Positions 11,216 to 22,238 of a stretch of 64,000 nt of DNA are shown in pieces. This stretch comes from Apiotrichum sp. Y4204 (taxonomy: Eukaryota > Basidiomycota > Tremellomycetes > Trichosporonales > Trichosporonaceae), in contig JAMYHL010000081.1 in assembly GCA_025531455.1 (NCBI GenBank), forward strand, positions 103,058 to 167,057, in the 5' to 3' direction. The position numbers were made by a program, and so were the translations under genes. Under the pieces are notes generated by a model. That model searched no databases and had not been told where the DNA came from. It saw only the letters and a list, made by a program, of their open reading frames with translations. Within the stretch, counting starts at the first letter, position 1. Every line of letters begins with the position of its first letter.

Positions 11216-12727
11216 TTAAGCTACCTGGCGGCGGAGCACATGCTTCAGGCCGCGGCGGGGACACGCGCCCGCCTCGGCAGAGGTGAGCACGTGGACTTCA
11301 TCAATCTTGGCCGGCGCCGAGTCCCGGCGCGCGAGGCGGAACGCACTCGGCGGCGCGCCCGCGCCAGCAGAATGACACCGGACAAGAGCCTTTTTGCTCG
11401 GGCGGCGGCGACGCTCCCTTTCGCGACCTTCGCGGAGCTCAGCGAGCGCCGCCTCGCCGGGAGCGAACTTGACGCAGGACGAGTCCGCACGCGCACGGGG
11501 CGCCTCGGGGACGAGAGCGAGCGCGAGCGCAAGCGCGTCGGGGTTCGCACCCTCGGGTTTTGGTGCGCGGCCGTCTTCGGAGCGCCATCCACGGATCATC
11601 TTTGGAGGGCACGGCGAGCGGGCCATGCCTGAGCGACGGCGACAAAGCTCGGCGGCCGACGGAGAGCGCGCGGCGGGTGGGGCGGGACGCGCACCCTCGA
11701 TCGAACTCCGCTGTGGAGGGGGCGAACGGTGGCGAGTGGGCTTGCGGCGGTGCCGTTCCCGACCGTCGTCATGGATCCGAATACGCGTGCGTGTGCGGGC
11801 GCGCGCGGCGCCAGGCTCGCCATCGTCCGTTGTTGACGGACAGTCAAACGCCGAGGGACGACGGGGTGAGCGAGAGAGAATCGGGGCAGGAGGGGCAGTC
11901 CACTGGGTAAGGTGTGGGCGCCAGCGGCTGGGCGAAACGGAAAGGGCCTCGTCGGAGGTAAAGCCGTCCTCGCTGTCCTCACGGTATCCTGCGTCCGAGT
12001 CGGAGGAACCAAAGTCGGAGCCAAGACCCGGGGTGTAGATCTCGTGCTCGAACTCGTATTCCTCCTCGTCCTCCTCGTTCTCATCGTCGTTTTCATCCTC
12101 ATTTCCATCGCCCGACTCGTCCTCCTCATCCGATTCCGGACGTGACGTCCGCTGCAGCGCGGGCCAGTCGAGTGGGCGGAACGGGGAGGAGGGGCGGCGC
12201 GACGAGCAGCCCTGCAGCTGAAGCGGGCGCGGGGTGACTGCAAACTTGAGGCAGGAGCGGCGATGACGGAGGCCGGTGGGGCTGCCGCTCGCCTCGGCGT
12301 GCGACTCGGTTTCGGAGGTTGCGCTGCCGCGGCGGAGAATGGGGCGTGCGGCGCCAGGAGTCGCGGGCGGGAGCTCACTGATGGGCTTGACGGGAGACGA
12401 GGAGCAGGAGGCGAGGCGGCTCTGGCTCCGGATCAAAGAAGTGAGGAGACTCGGCGAGCGGGAGAGGAAGCGGTGGTCCGTGTCGTGGTCCGAGGGCCAG
12501 TCCGAGTCGGTGGAGGGCACCGCCGACGAGGGGTTACTTGTTGCGTCGAGGGCAATCTTTGCAAACGAGAGCGGCTCGAGGGGTGCGGGATGCCTGCGAG
12601 TGGACGCGCGGTTGGCTCTTGCGCGCAGGGCGGTCGAGAGGGGGGAATGTGGGGACAGCGGCGAGACACCGCCGCTGACGGAGCCGGAGCGGCTACCCGT
12701 AGCTGGAGGGGAGAGCTGGGACTGCAT
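11216..12727 (-). CDS. Uncharacterised Ser/Arg-rich protein with acidic block
   Basis: I do not recognise this gene. It is a single uninterrupted frame of 503 residues from the ATG at 12727 (MQSQLSPPATG). In-frame sequence continues 27 codons further upstream and includes another possible start. Residues 1-150 are Ser/Pro-rich with basic patches. A run of about 35 mostly Glu/Asp residues is centred near residue 215. The C-terminal third is Arg-rich. Two similar short motifs flank the acidic region: RRSCLKFAVTP and DSSCVKFAPGE, the second followed by an ELREGRERERRRR helix-like stretch. They resemble the RVxF-type docking peptides of protein phosphatase 1 regulators, but this is only a resemblance. 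There are no membrane segments or signal peptide. The length and strand-specific composition argue for a real gene. Confidence 0.6.
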   Translation of the reverse strand: MQSQLSPPATGSRSGSVSGGVSPLSPHSPLSTALRARANRASTRRHPAPLEPLSFAKIALDATSNPSSAVPSTDSDWPSDHDTDHRFLSRSPSLLTSLIRSQSRLASCSSSPVKPISELPPATPGAARPILRRGSATSETESHAEASGSPTGLRHRRSCLKFAVTPRPLQLQGCSSRRPSSPFRPLDWPALQRTSRPESDEEDESGDGNEDENDDENEEDEEEYEFEHEIYTPGLGSDFGSSDSDAGYREDSEDGFTSDEALSVSPSRWRPHLTQWTAPPAPILSRSPRRPSAFDCPSTTDDGEPGAARARTRTRIRIHDDGRERHRRKPTRHRSPPPQRSSIEGARPAPPAARSPSAAELCRRRSGMARSPCPPKMIRGWRSEDGRAPKPEGANPDALALALALVPEAPRARADSSCVKFAPGEAALAELREGRERERRRRPSKKALVRCHSAGAGAPPSAFRLARRDSAPAKIDEVHVLTSAEAGACPRRGLKHVLRRQVA

Positions 12728-13032
12728 GGTACAAGTCTGGTCGTGGGGGTCGTGAGGAGTGGTGATTATTGGAAGGGGGTCGGTCGAAGACAAGGGGCTT
12801 AATAGCACCTCGAAGCAATCATCTTGGTGGGCCGTAGACGCGATGAAAAGGTATCGGTGGTATCGAAGAGTAGTAATGGTGGCCGCCTAGGCGGAAGTCG
12901 CCCAACGGCGTGGACAGTGAGAGTGGGAATGGATGGAGAGCAAGAGGGGGGGAGAGGGAGAAGAGAAATGTTGGGTGTCGTGTGGACGCGTATTATCAAT
13001 GTCTCTTGTGATTGTGCAAGTGGTGGGTGCTG

Positions 13033-13070
<38 letters not shown>

Positions 13071-16003
13071 GCTCTCATGCTCTCCAGCTGGTTCTTGTCA
13101 AGCAACTCTATTTGCCGCCTCTCTTGCTCCTTGGCTCTTTCTGGCTGCTCGCGGGGGATGTGGGAGAGAGGAGAACAGGGGTACGTGCTCCATCCCTCAT
13201 CTCCTATCCATCTCCGCTGCATGCATGCAGCCCCTCGTCTTCGTCCTCGTCGACCAGTCTTGTTCGTCGCTTTCGAGGCCCGAGGTCCCACACAGGTTTA
13301 CAGGATAGGATCTCAAGGTCCGCCCCATCGCGCTGTCCCTGGGCCCCATCATGCCTCCTGTGTCGGACATGCCATGAATTGCCGCCTCTGCCGTATGTAT
13401 GTCACTTTCTGTGGGCTCTGTATGCTCCCCCTCTGTATCTGCATGTGTCCACTGCCAGCTGCCAGCTGCCTGGTTTGCAGGTCGTAAAAATTAACAATAT
13501 GCCCAGAAAAACGCCCAGCCCGCCGCGCGTGCCGAGCCAGCGCCAGCGCAACAAGGCCGCAAACGCCCACGATCCCCCACACAGGTTCACTCCTGACGCC
13601 ACCCAGGAAGTGTCGGGTCCTGTTGCTCAGGATCAGAGACATCACATGCAGCCAACCGCTGCCCATGCGCTACGAGCCATGCATGCATCCATTCCCATTC
13701 TGCCCCGACACGGAGGGTTGCTGATATCAAAGCCCCAAGGCCAGGGACAAAAAGCAAAGCTGCCCGGATAAGGACGGTCGCACGACATGGGCGGCGCTGG
13801 CGCTGGTTGCCCCCACGGACCGCCATTCAGTGGCAGTGGCCTGAATGCGTCGCAGGTTACTACTGTCCGCCGGCTCACTGTACCGCGGCCGTTATCAAAT
13901 TCGTCGCTACTTGGGGAAATGCATGGAGATGGAGGGTGAGGCCGTTGCCTTTGCCGCTAGCTTCTACGAGATAGGAGTGGCAACCGAAGGTCTATGGGGG
14001 TTGCAGAAGCGGGTCGAAAGGGAGAACCAGGACCAAGGAATCAGATTCGCATCGAAGAATTTGCACACCTCTTGAAGCTTCTTGACCCACTATCTTTTCA
14101 CTCTCAAATTGCCACAAGGAGGTCGCAAAGCTTAAAGGGCCCAAGGTTTGTGTACGGCATTTCTGGGTCGCATGATGCAAGGCTACCTACGGCGCTACGG
14201 CTCAAGTACCAGCAGCCAATCGGGCGCGGATAAAGCCGCGGCTGTCGAGCTACCAAGCAAGGTGCAAGGAGTGAGCTTTGGAGCAGTGACACGGAGTGCG
14301 TCGCCTCCCCGCAGGGAGCACAACAGGGCAGAGCGGGCCGCCCCATCATCACAGCTACTGAGAGCCAGAGAGGAGTGTTCTGCCCACTTCTGACGACAGC
14401 CAAGCTGGATAACCCCCTGCCCCCCGCCCTCTCTCCGCCCTTTTTACCCTGTTATCCTGTGTCTTGTGCCGCCCGGTGCCTACCTCCGCTCGGACAAACA
14501 AAGCGGCAAATACAACACGGTAAACACACCTCCGTGATGCCATCATAGCTCAGGTCCGCCCCACAGCGGGAAACAATGGAAGAACAGAGTGGGGAACGAG
14601 AATGAGCGCGCTGGCATGTCGTATGCGACTTGCCACCCTCGAACACTCGCATATACACATCCCCCAGTGCGCTGCTGCTATTTCCGTCCAACAGGTCCTG
14701 TATCACGTATCCTCTGCATCCTGCTCCAGTGGCGTCGGTGACGTCGATCCAGTTCGAGGGTGTGTGGGGTGTTTTCTCGCACCAGAAACGATTCTGCAAT
14801 TCCCAAAATCCAGGAGAAGACCTCAGGAGTGGCCCACTTATCTTCATGTCAGTGACCCAGAATGCCACGACACGTCCGGCCGAATGCTGGGCGAATGCGA
14901 GACAAGGTGGCACGGTGGCACGAATTCGTGGCGGTGGCGAGCGCCGAATGTGAACGATGGACATGAAGTTGGGAATTGTAGGTGGAAACGTGGGTAGCGG
15001 TACGACTAAAGCCTTGGCAGTTAGACATGGGCGACAAACACAGCTGGTCGCCGAGATCGGTCTCCAACTACCCCTCTAATGATGCCCACATTCCAAGCGC
15101 AGCGGGCGGGCAATGGGTCGGAGTTTGTGCATAGTCTGTTGTTTCTGGATTTCGGCATGTTCTAGCAGTGTCGGACTTGCAAGCTTGCAACTGCATGTTC
15201 ACGTGCTAACGACCAGGTCAAACGCGATCAGACGTCCACCCCGCACGGACTAACATCTCCATGTGGACGCCAAGATCAGCGGGAATCGAACTATGACGCG
15301 TGCCGGGGACAAGCGCCAAGAGTGCAAGAGAAGGACGCGTTACGAGAAGTCTACAAGGTGCACGTCAAGTGCTGTGCAGAGACATGAATTCGGCGGCCGG
15401 ATCGGAGTCGGAGATGGACGTCCGTTGGGGCCTTAGTCCTGGACGTCATGGTGCCAGCGGCAAAGGATGTGCCAAGGGCGGTACTGGTCACGAGACTGTT
15501 GACCTGACGCTGCCCGAGACAACGATTGCATCGGAACGGATGGAGGCAATCGCGAAGATGACATACATCACGAAGGTCCGAGGATCATCTCACGGAGATT
15601 ACAATTGCAGGGATGGTGCTCCTCGAGATCGGACAATGGTGATCCGCCGGTGGAGATCGCGGAGATGAACGCCAAGGCGGTGGTCATGGGGAGCGTCGTC
15701 GCATCAGCGCGGCAAGACGATGGAGATGGAGATCGTGGAAGCGTCGGTTGACCTCTCTGGGCTTTGCCTTGGCGGACGTGTCTAGCTGGGCTCGAGTGTA
15801 TAGCGACGAGGGGCCCAGAGGCGCACATAGCTATCGAATGCCCTGCGGGGCTCTCGCTTTGCGTCGCAGAGGCGATGAAACGAGCGTTCGCGTCATTGAC
15901 CACTAGAATGTAAGAAACCCTTTGGTTGATGCTATCCATGGGCTCTCATCGTTTTCTCCACTCCGAGACGTCGCGGTGACACGCCCAAATCCCTTGCAAC
16001 GCG
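12728..16003. other. Gene-poor stretch of about 3.3 kb
   Basis: The first few hundred bases are the promoter and leader of the minus-strand gene ending at 12727. Beyond that I see only short open frames without motifs, a TC microsatellite at 13038-13068, and GC-rich unique sequence. No gene, transposon terminus or RNA fold could be supported up to the tRNA at 16004. Confidence 0.45.
13038..13068. repeat. TC dinucleotide microsatellite
   Basis: About 15 uninterrupted TC units lie upstream of the uncharacterised minus-strand gene (GA on its coding strand). Such tracts are common in fungal promoter regions and vary in length. Confidence 0.9.
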
Positions 16004-16084
16004 TCTCAATTCGTATAGTGGCTAGTATGCTCGCTTGTCATGATCTGACCGCGGGAGACCGGAGTTCAATTCTCCGATTGAGAG
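16004..16084 (+). tRNA. tRNA-Asp (anticodon GTC) with 9-nt intron
   Basis: The cloverleaf folds completely. Acceptor stem TCTCAAT/ATTGAGA pairs with discriminator G at 16084. The D stem is GTAT/GTAT with one G-U pair at each end. The anticodon stem is CTCGC/GCGGG with one wobble pair, and the T arm is CGGAG-TTCAATT-CTCCG. The anticodon GTC is at 16037-16039. The nine bases 16041-16049 (tgatctgac) sit between positions 37 and 38, the canonical place for a nuclear tRNA intron, and their removal leaves 72 nt. No CCA is encoded, as expected in eukaryotes. A TTTTT run at 16111-16115 can serve as the Pol III terminator. Confidence 0.93.
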
Positions 16085-16466
16085 AAATCAGCGTTCGAAC
16101 GTTGGAAACCTTTTTGGATGTTTAAACGAGGAGCAAGCATCTGCAGCGTGATGGCATGAACGTGGTATTGCCAGTGCACAGCGCAGTGAATGTGGAGATT
16201 GTTGAGTTCTGAGGACTGGAGTCGCTGTGTGAGGAAGACGGGGACGAAGGTGGTTCTTCAGAGATTCGTTAGTGGTCGCCCACAACATCGGTCAAAAAGG
16301 TTAGCTCAGTGTCTCCTTTGCGTTCATGGATCATGTCAGCAATTACAGGCAGTTGCGAGAAAGACAAGCTCGCTAGCGCGCTGGCGCCTGTCATTGACAT
16401 GTTGCAGACGAAGATCATGATGAGTGCAAGGGAGAAACAAGCGTACGCTGGGCCCCCAGTCTTTCC
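16085..16466. other. Intergenic between tRNA-Asp and the oxidoreductase gene
   Basis: Contains the Pol III T-run at 16111-16115. It is otherwise the 3' flank of the minus-strand oxidoreductase gene. Nothing else is visible. Confidence 0.5.
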
Positions 16467-18243
16467 CTACCACGGCGTCCACCACCGCTTCCGGTGCGCC
16501 TTGAGATCAACAATAACACCGTCAACGACCGCCGTACTACGCCCATCGCGTTCATACGCCTCCTTGGCGTCCTGTGCCTTCTGCAGCCGCTCCGCCGTGA
16601 CCTCGAATGCGCGTGGGAGTCGCTCATCCCACTCGCCAGTTTGTAAAGTGTGCGCAAGTGCGCGGGCGTTCACGAAGATCCGCGACATGCCGTGTCCCGA
16701 AAACTGTCGTGAGCCAGAAATGATACAAAAAATTACTCACCCCCGCGGCAATGGACACGCCCTCCATCCCCGGCACCGCCCCGACGAGGGGGAGGCCGTC
16801 GCGTGAGGACGCCATGATCCCCACCATTCGCGTGTCAGGCCCTCGCCATGCGCCTCGGGTCCCCAGTCCACAAAGTGGGCGGGCATAAACTCCGCCAGGT
16901 CTGCCATCAGCACTCTGCGTCAAATTATCCGCACCTTTCGTCAGGACGGGGTGAAGCCCCGCGGCACTGTCGTCCACTGCGCCAATGTACCACTCGACCG
17001 GGACGCGCCCATCCTCGATATACTGCGCCACCCCGCCGCCGAGCACCATCTGCCCGTCGGCCGCGGTCACGAGGTAGTGGCCCCCGGTGGTGTTGTACGT
17101 GTGCTTCAGCGCGTCGCGGCCGGAATATGTGGTGGGCGGAGTGATCGTCGCGCACTGCCCGCGGAACGGCTGGATGCTGGTGTCAGCTCTGCCACAGACG
17201 AATCTCACTGGTGGTGGATGGGGTCCGATTTCGGAAAGAGGTGCGGCGTGTGCGCGTTGGTGCACAGCACGACCTGCTTTGCAGCGATGCTCCCCCGCGA
17301 CGTGTGCGCCCTCCATCGTCCGCCGTGTTTCTCCAGACTCGAGACCGGCGCCCACGAGAAGAAGCGGAAATGACAGCCCTCGGCAGTCGGGGACATGGCT
17401 GCGCGCAGAAGGGCCGCGCACAGCTTGTGCGAATGCACGCTGCCTGCCGGCCTCACGTGGACCGAGGTGACGCCCTTCATGCGGGCGAGCTGCTGTTAGT
17501 GGTTGGAGATACGATGCGCAGTGTACACAATCTTCCGCCTCACCTTCTCCGCCTCTTCTGGATCATCCACAAAGCGGGTATCCTCCCCGCTCATTCCCAG
17601 CTTCTTCCGGACGGCGAGCCACTCGCGATATAACCGCTTACACTCCTCCGTCTCCTCCTTGGAGTGGTGCGCTGGAGTCAGTCCAGCTCGGCCGCGCACG
17701 CACTTTCCAGCAACTCCCCGCGCCAAAAATCCACATCCAGCTCCTCCCGTTGCACGACACTCTCCACGAGGTCGAGGTTATCCCGTTCGCTCTGCGTGAT
17801 CCGCACCGCCTCCTCGAGGGAGAATCCCCCGCCGAGGGGATATGCTTGCATGAGCTCGTTCCACGCCAAATACGTCTTTGGCCCGACACTGCCGTCAGTC
17901 CGCGCCGGATCATCTCCGGTGCGCGCTCACTGCCCGCCATTCCGCCCGGCTGCCGTCAGCGCGATTAGTCTCTCTACGCACTCGCGCCGCTCCCACAGTC
18001 TTTGGCGTCGACGCAGATAATCCGCTTCCCCACTGCGTTCCGTGTAAGGAAGTACGCAAGCGCAGCGCCTGTCATCCCCCCGCCGATAATGAGTATGTCT
18101 GTCTCGCACTCGCTATCATCGCTGGACGCGTCCCACGCGCGAGAGAGCGGAACGTTGCGGTTGTGATTCCACAACGGATCGGCGCGGTCCGTCGCATGCC
18201 AGTGGGACACGGTGGAGCGCCAGGGTTGCGGGAAGGTAGACAT
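16467..18243 (-). pseudogene. FAD-dependent amino-acid/amine oxidoreductase (DAO family), apparently frameshifted
   Basis: DAO-family flavoenzymes oxidise D-amino acids, sarcosine or related amines. Eight exons: 17982-18243, 17931-17949, 17704-17888, 17544-17671, 17209-17489, 16935-17176, 16741-16900, 16467-16703. The Rossmann FAD motif DILIIGGGMTGAALAYF is near residue 50. The 19-nt second exon restores GATGRNGGH, where these enzymes often attach FAD. Later blocks fit the family (WNELMQAYP, FFSWAPVSSLEKH, CTNAHTPHLFPKS, DWGPEAHGEGLTREW, GIMASSRDGLPLVG, AAGFSGHGMSRIF). Within exon 7 the frame is lost between TREW and GIMASS: the run TGGTGGGG is one base short. Keeping the preceding 34-nt intron reopens the frame but replaces the conserved DLAEFMP-to-TREW block. 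This is either a true lesion or a homopolymer error in the assembly. Confidence 0.8.
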
Positions 18244-18870
18244 GGGTGAGGGTGATGCAGATGGGTCCGGAACAGAGCGATGCAGAGATAGAGATAAGTG
18301 TCGATTGATGGACGCTGAATGGACGAGCACGGTGCCCCCTCTGTTTGGCTCGAGCGCGGATAGTGGCGTTGTCACCCAAACCACCGACGTCACTTAGATT
18401 GATCTAAAACAAAGTGCTTAGCCGCGTTGAGCCGTCAACAATGCCCGCAGGTCTTTTATATACTGACAAGTGCCCGATATAAGGTTCGGCAAGCACCGCG
18501 GCGACGCTCGGTCAGTCCGGCGGCTCTGGCCTGGTGCCCCTCTCTCGTTGGGGTTTGCCTGATACGGGATGTTACGAGATACAACACTGCTTCGCTTAAC
18601 GCGAGTCGTGGTCCGGGTCATGGAGTACTTGCCAAGTCTCATTCATGAGCGCATCGAGTCATGCATGACGGCTCCGTGTGATAAAGGTGATTGCTCGATG
18701 ATGTTTGTTCTGCATTCACGACGTTCACTACATTGGACACTCACATTCCCCACGTCAACATTATCGCGACACTGGGACGAGACACCGGTAGTACTGAGCC
18801 ACACAAACGCCAGTTCTGAGGGACACATACAAAAAGGCACACGACCCCACTCCACACGATCACGCCCGTG
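18244..18870. promoter_or_regulatory. Divergent promoter of oxidoreductase and permease with GATA motifs
   Basis: About 627 bases lie between the two divergent start codons. HGATAR motifs for fungal GATA (nitrogen-regulatory) factors occur as AGATAG (18286-18291), an overlapping AGATAA/GATAAG (18292-18298) and TGATAA (18679-18684). The paired motifs lie within 60 bases of the oxidoreductase start. Shared nitrogen control of uptake and oxidation of an amine substrate is a reasonable inference. Such short motifs also occur by chance. Confidence 0.4.
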
Positions 18871-21560
18871 ATGGACAAGAAATACAGCTCGGCGTCGCAG
18901 GCCGAGGCCAAGGTCCTCCCGGCCGACGCGGTGACGCAGCGCCTCGAGGAGATGGGCTACAAGCAGGAGATGAAGCGCAACCTCGGCATGATGGCGGTGC
19001 TGGGTCTCGCGTTCTCGATCATGGCGGTCCCGGTGAGATTCTGCTCTGTCTCGCGTGACTAATCGTAGTTCGGCACATCGACGACGCTCAATATCGCGCT
19101 CACGGACGGCGGGCCCGTCACGATCCTCTATGGCGTGCGTAAAGCGCGATGATGCAGCTGACGGCAGTGGATCTTCGTGTCGCTCGTGTCCTTGGCTATG
19201 GCCGCATCCCTTGCTGAGATGTGAGTGTTGGTCCCAGCCCGAGCAGTTCGTTGGCACAGATCGCGTATCGCAACTCGGCCATGGGGGTGCACTTGGGCCC
19301 TGGGGTGGCCGCCACTCGCGATACCCGATAGCCCACCCGATAGACACGATGACACTAACGACAGCTGCTCCGTGTATCCCACCTCTGGCGGCGTATACTG
19401 TGGGTAGATCCGCTTATCGCGCTGACCCCAGACTGGTCCGCAATGCTCTCGAAGCCGCGCTACGCCAGTTTTGCAAGCTACCTCACCGGCTGGCTGGGCA
19501 CTGTTGGTAACTGGACGTGAGTATCGACCTCTGGAGTCTCTAACCTCAGGGTCACGGCGTCCATCAACTTCGGCGGCGCACAGCTCATCCTCGCGGCCGT
19601 CAACCTCTTCCACGAAGACTACGTCCCGACCGCATGGCAGACGGTCCTCGTGTACTGGGCGGCGCTTATCGGAGCGTTCAGCATCAACCTCTTCTTCAAT
19701 CGGTGCGTGTAGTGGGTATCGGCTCTGACGGCAGCCACCTCGAGCTCCTCAACACGGTCTGCCTGTACTGGACGGCCGCGTCCGTCATCATCATCATCGT
19801 CACGCTGCTGGTGAAGGCGCCAGAGCGCCATTCGGCCAAGTTTGCCTTTTCGCACGTGAGTCGCCGGGGAATGCGGCGTGAGCTGGTGACGGGACCGGAT
19901 ACGGTGTGGTCGGTGTGGTGTGATGGGCAGCCATCGTGGCTGATTGGGTCATGGCGCCAATGACAAACACGCCAGTGCGGCGCGTGTTCAAACCCCGCCA
20001 GTCACGGGAGCTATGACCTTGTGCATGTCACGTCCCCAACGAGCTGTAGGGCGAGCGTTTCGACCTCAGCTGAATGTGGCGCTAGAAGGCGATGTCGTAC
20101 ACGACATTGCCACTCCGCCACGCACATGCTAACGCCAGTTTGACGCGTCCTTCTCGGGCTGGCCCAACGCGTGGGCCTTCTTTGTCGGCCTCCTCCAGGC
20201 CGCATACACGCTGACGGGGTACGGCATGGTGGCGGCGTTGTGCGAGGAGGTGCGCGACCCGACGCGCGAGGTGCCCCGTGCGATGGGTGAGTGGCAGCTT
20301 TGACATCACTGACAGTAGTCCTCTCGGTCGTTGCGGCGGCCATCACCGGCGTCGTCTACCTCCTCCCGATCATCTTCGTCCTCCCGGACATCGAGCCACT
20401 CCTTAATGTCGTAAGCCTCACGCCCATGCCGCTCCTGTACAAGACCGTCACTGGCTCCGCGGCCGGCGGCGTCGGTCTTCTCTCCCTGAGTGAGTAGATG
20501 AAAGAATGCATCAAGCGGGGACCTTGCTCATCGCAGTTCTCGGCATCTGGTTCTTCGCGGCCGTCGGCTCACTCACCGCCGCCTCTCGCTGCACGTGGGC
20601 GTTCTCGCGCGACGGCGGTATCCCCTTCTCCCGCGCCTGGCGCACAGTCAACCCCAAGTACGACGTCCCCGTGTGGGCATTGCTGCTGTCGACGATCGTG
20701 TGCGCCCTCCTTGGCCTGATCTACCTCGGCTCGAGCGCGGCGTTCAACGCCTTCACGGGTGTCGCGACCATCTGCCTTGGTTGCTCGTATGCGTTCCCCG
20801 TCCTCTGCTCGCTCCTCCGCGGGCGCAAGATGGTGCGCAACGCGCCGTTCTCCCTCGGCAAGTTTGGGTACGCCATCAATATCCTCACCGTGGCGTGGAT
20901 CACGTTCTCGATTGTGCTGTTCTGCTTCCGTGAGTGTGAAATAGCGTGGGCTGTGGAGATGGTCTGGCGGAAGTGGAGTGGCCGACGAAATGGTGGAGTG
21001 GACGGAGCTCGGCGGGACGGAGCTCGGCGGGGCGGAGCTGGGGGCGGAGCGGGGCCGCCAAGCTGGCTGCGTCGCCGGGCCAGGCCTTACTCACTCCTGG
21101 AATCGCGCCTCTGGTCGGAGCGTTCCTGAGGATGAACGTGCATGCCCCAAGCCCGGTTCCAGCGCTGTGCCTTGGCCCAACGTCGATGGTTGCTGCCAAA
21201 CACAGTGGTGAGGTCAGGTGAAGTGGTGGCGGAGCAGGAGGTTGCTCCGCAATCCCCGTCTTGGCCGTGGACCAGCTGAATCAACCTCCACTACTGTCTC
21301 GCTCCAGCCCCCACCGTCTCGTCATCCTATCCAGCTCCCAGCTCTTCTGACTAACGACAGCGACCGCCATCCCCGTCACGCCCCAGACGATGAACTACGC
21401 CTCGGTGGTGTTCGCGGGCTTCTCAGCCATCGCGGCGATTTGGTACGTCGTCAACGCCCGCAAGCACTACCACGGCCCGCAAATTTCGGTCTTGCACCGC
21501 GCGAGCGTCGCCGAGTCGCATGTCGAATCGGAGTATGCCCAAGCTCCTGTGGCCAAGTAG
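18871..21560 (+). CDS. APC-superfamily amino acid/choline/GABA-type permease (ACT family)
   Basis: Plasma-membrane transporter of the fungal amino acid/choline transporter family (relatives: Uga4, Hnm1, Bio5). Eleven exons: 18871-19032, 19069-19134, 19168-19220, 19365-19399, 19432-19516, 19550-19702, 19735-19855, 20139-20286, 20316-20489, 20537-20929, 21361-21560, giving 529 residues. The family signature at TM1 (FGTSTTLNIALTDGGP), SVYPTSGGVYYWSAML with NWTVTASINFG, the consensus GYGMVAALCEEVRDPTREVP and AASRCTWAFSRDGGIPFSR are all intact across introns. About 12 membrane segments are expected. Introns 7 (283 nt) and 10 (431 nt) are far longer than the rest. Substrate cannot be read from sequence. 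The divergent oxidoreductase suggests an amine or amino acid. Confidence 0.92.
21003..21046. repeat. Short tandem repeat within permease intron 10
   Basis: Roughly three copies of a 15-base GC-rich unit (ggagctcggcgggac type) lie inside the 431-nt intron. They probably contribute to its unusual length. Confidence 0.6.
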
Positions 21561-22238
21561 GGTATCGATGTGGGCGTAGGCGGAATGGCGGAGCGGAGGT
21601 GATTCGTCGCCCCGCTGGGTCTCGTAATCTTGGACTATGGTGCGGTCCATATGGTTGTTCCCCGACTCGGTCAGTAAATCTCGTAGTCATCTATTAGTCT
21701 ATTAGTCGTTGTAACTCTGTGAACCGAATGCAGTAGTGGTAACTTGCCGGCTCTTATGCACCTCGCCTGTGACCACGGCGCGCAGAAGTACAGTGCCGTT
21801 GGCCGAGATGCGCAGCACGTTACCATAATCATAGCCCATGTGGGAGGAAACCCACCGATTGGCTAGCCGCGGTGATAAGCTCGTCTGTTATCTCCCGTCG
21901 AGCACGGCATCCGCAACAGCCGCGACCCACCACCGGACACTCCCCACATGCCACGCGGGCCACTGTGATAGCAACGCAGATAAGATACTCCAAGTTGCCG
22001 AGGGGTATGGTTTATCGTAATCCGATAGCAAGGTTGCTGCCAAAGTGGGGAAGAACGCGACTCGGAGAAGAAATGGTGGAAAACAAGTAAAAAGTAAAAA
22101 TAACACAAGACAAGAAAAAAATAACAACAACATCCAAGGTCATCAGCCAAGTGGCCCCCAGGACTCCGGCACCGGCGATGTGCGAAGTGAATGTCATGTC
22201 TGTTGCCCACCACAGTTCGTCCGACCTTTGTATCTCTC
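21561..22238. other. Intergenic between permease and dehydrogenase
   Basis: Holds the 3' flank of the permease gene and the promoter of the dehydrogenase. An AT-rich A-rich stretch lies at 22080-22135. No further gene can be supported. Confidence 0.5.

Noticed and set aside
12824..13771. 315-codon + strand frame upstream of the uncharacterised minus-strand gene
   Set aside because: It includes the TC microsatellite as SLSLSL, its composition follows GC content, and no domain is recognisable.
15270..15300. Minus-strand GTTCGATTCCCG word like a tRNA T-arm
   Set aside because: The 5' side of the stem does not pair and no anticodon arm is present.
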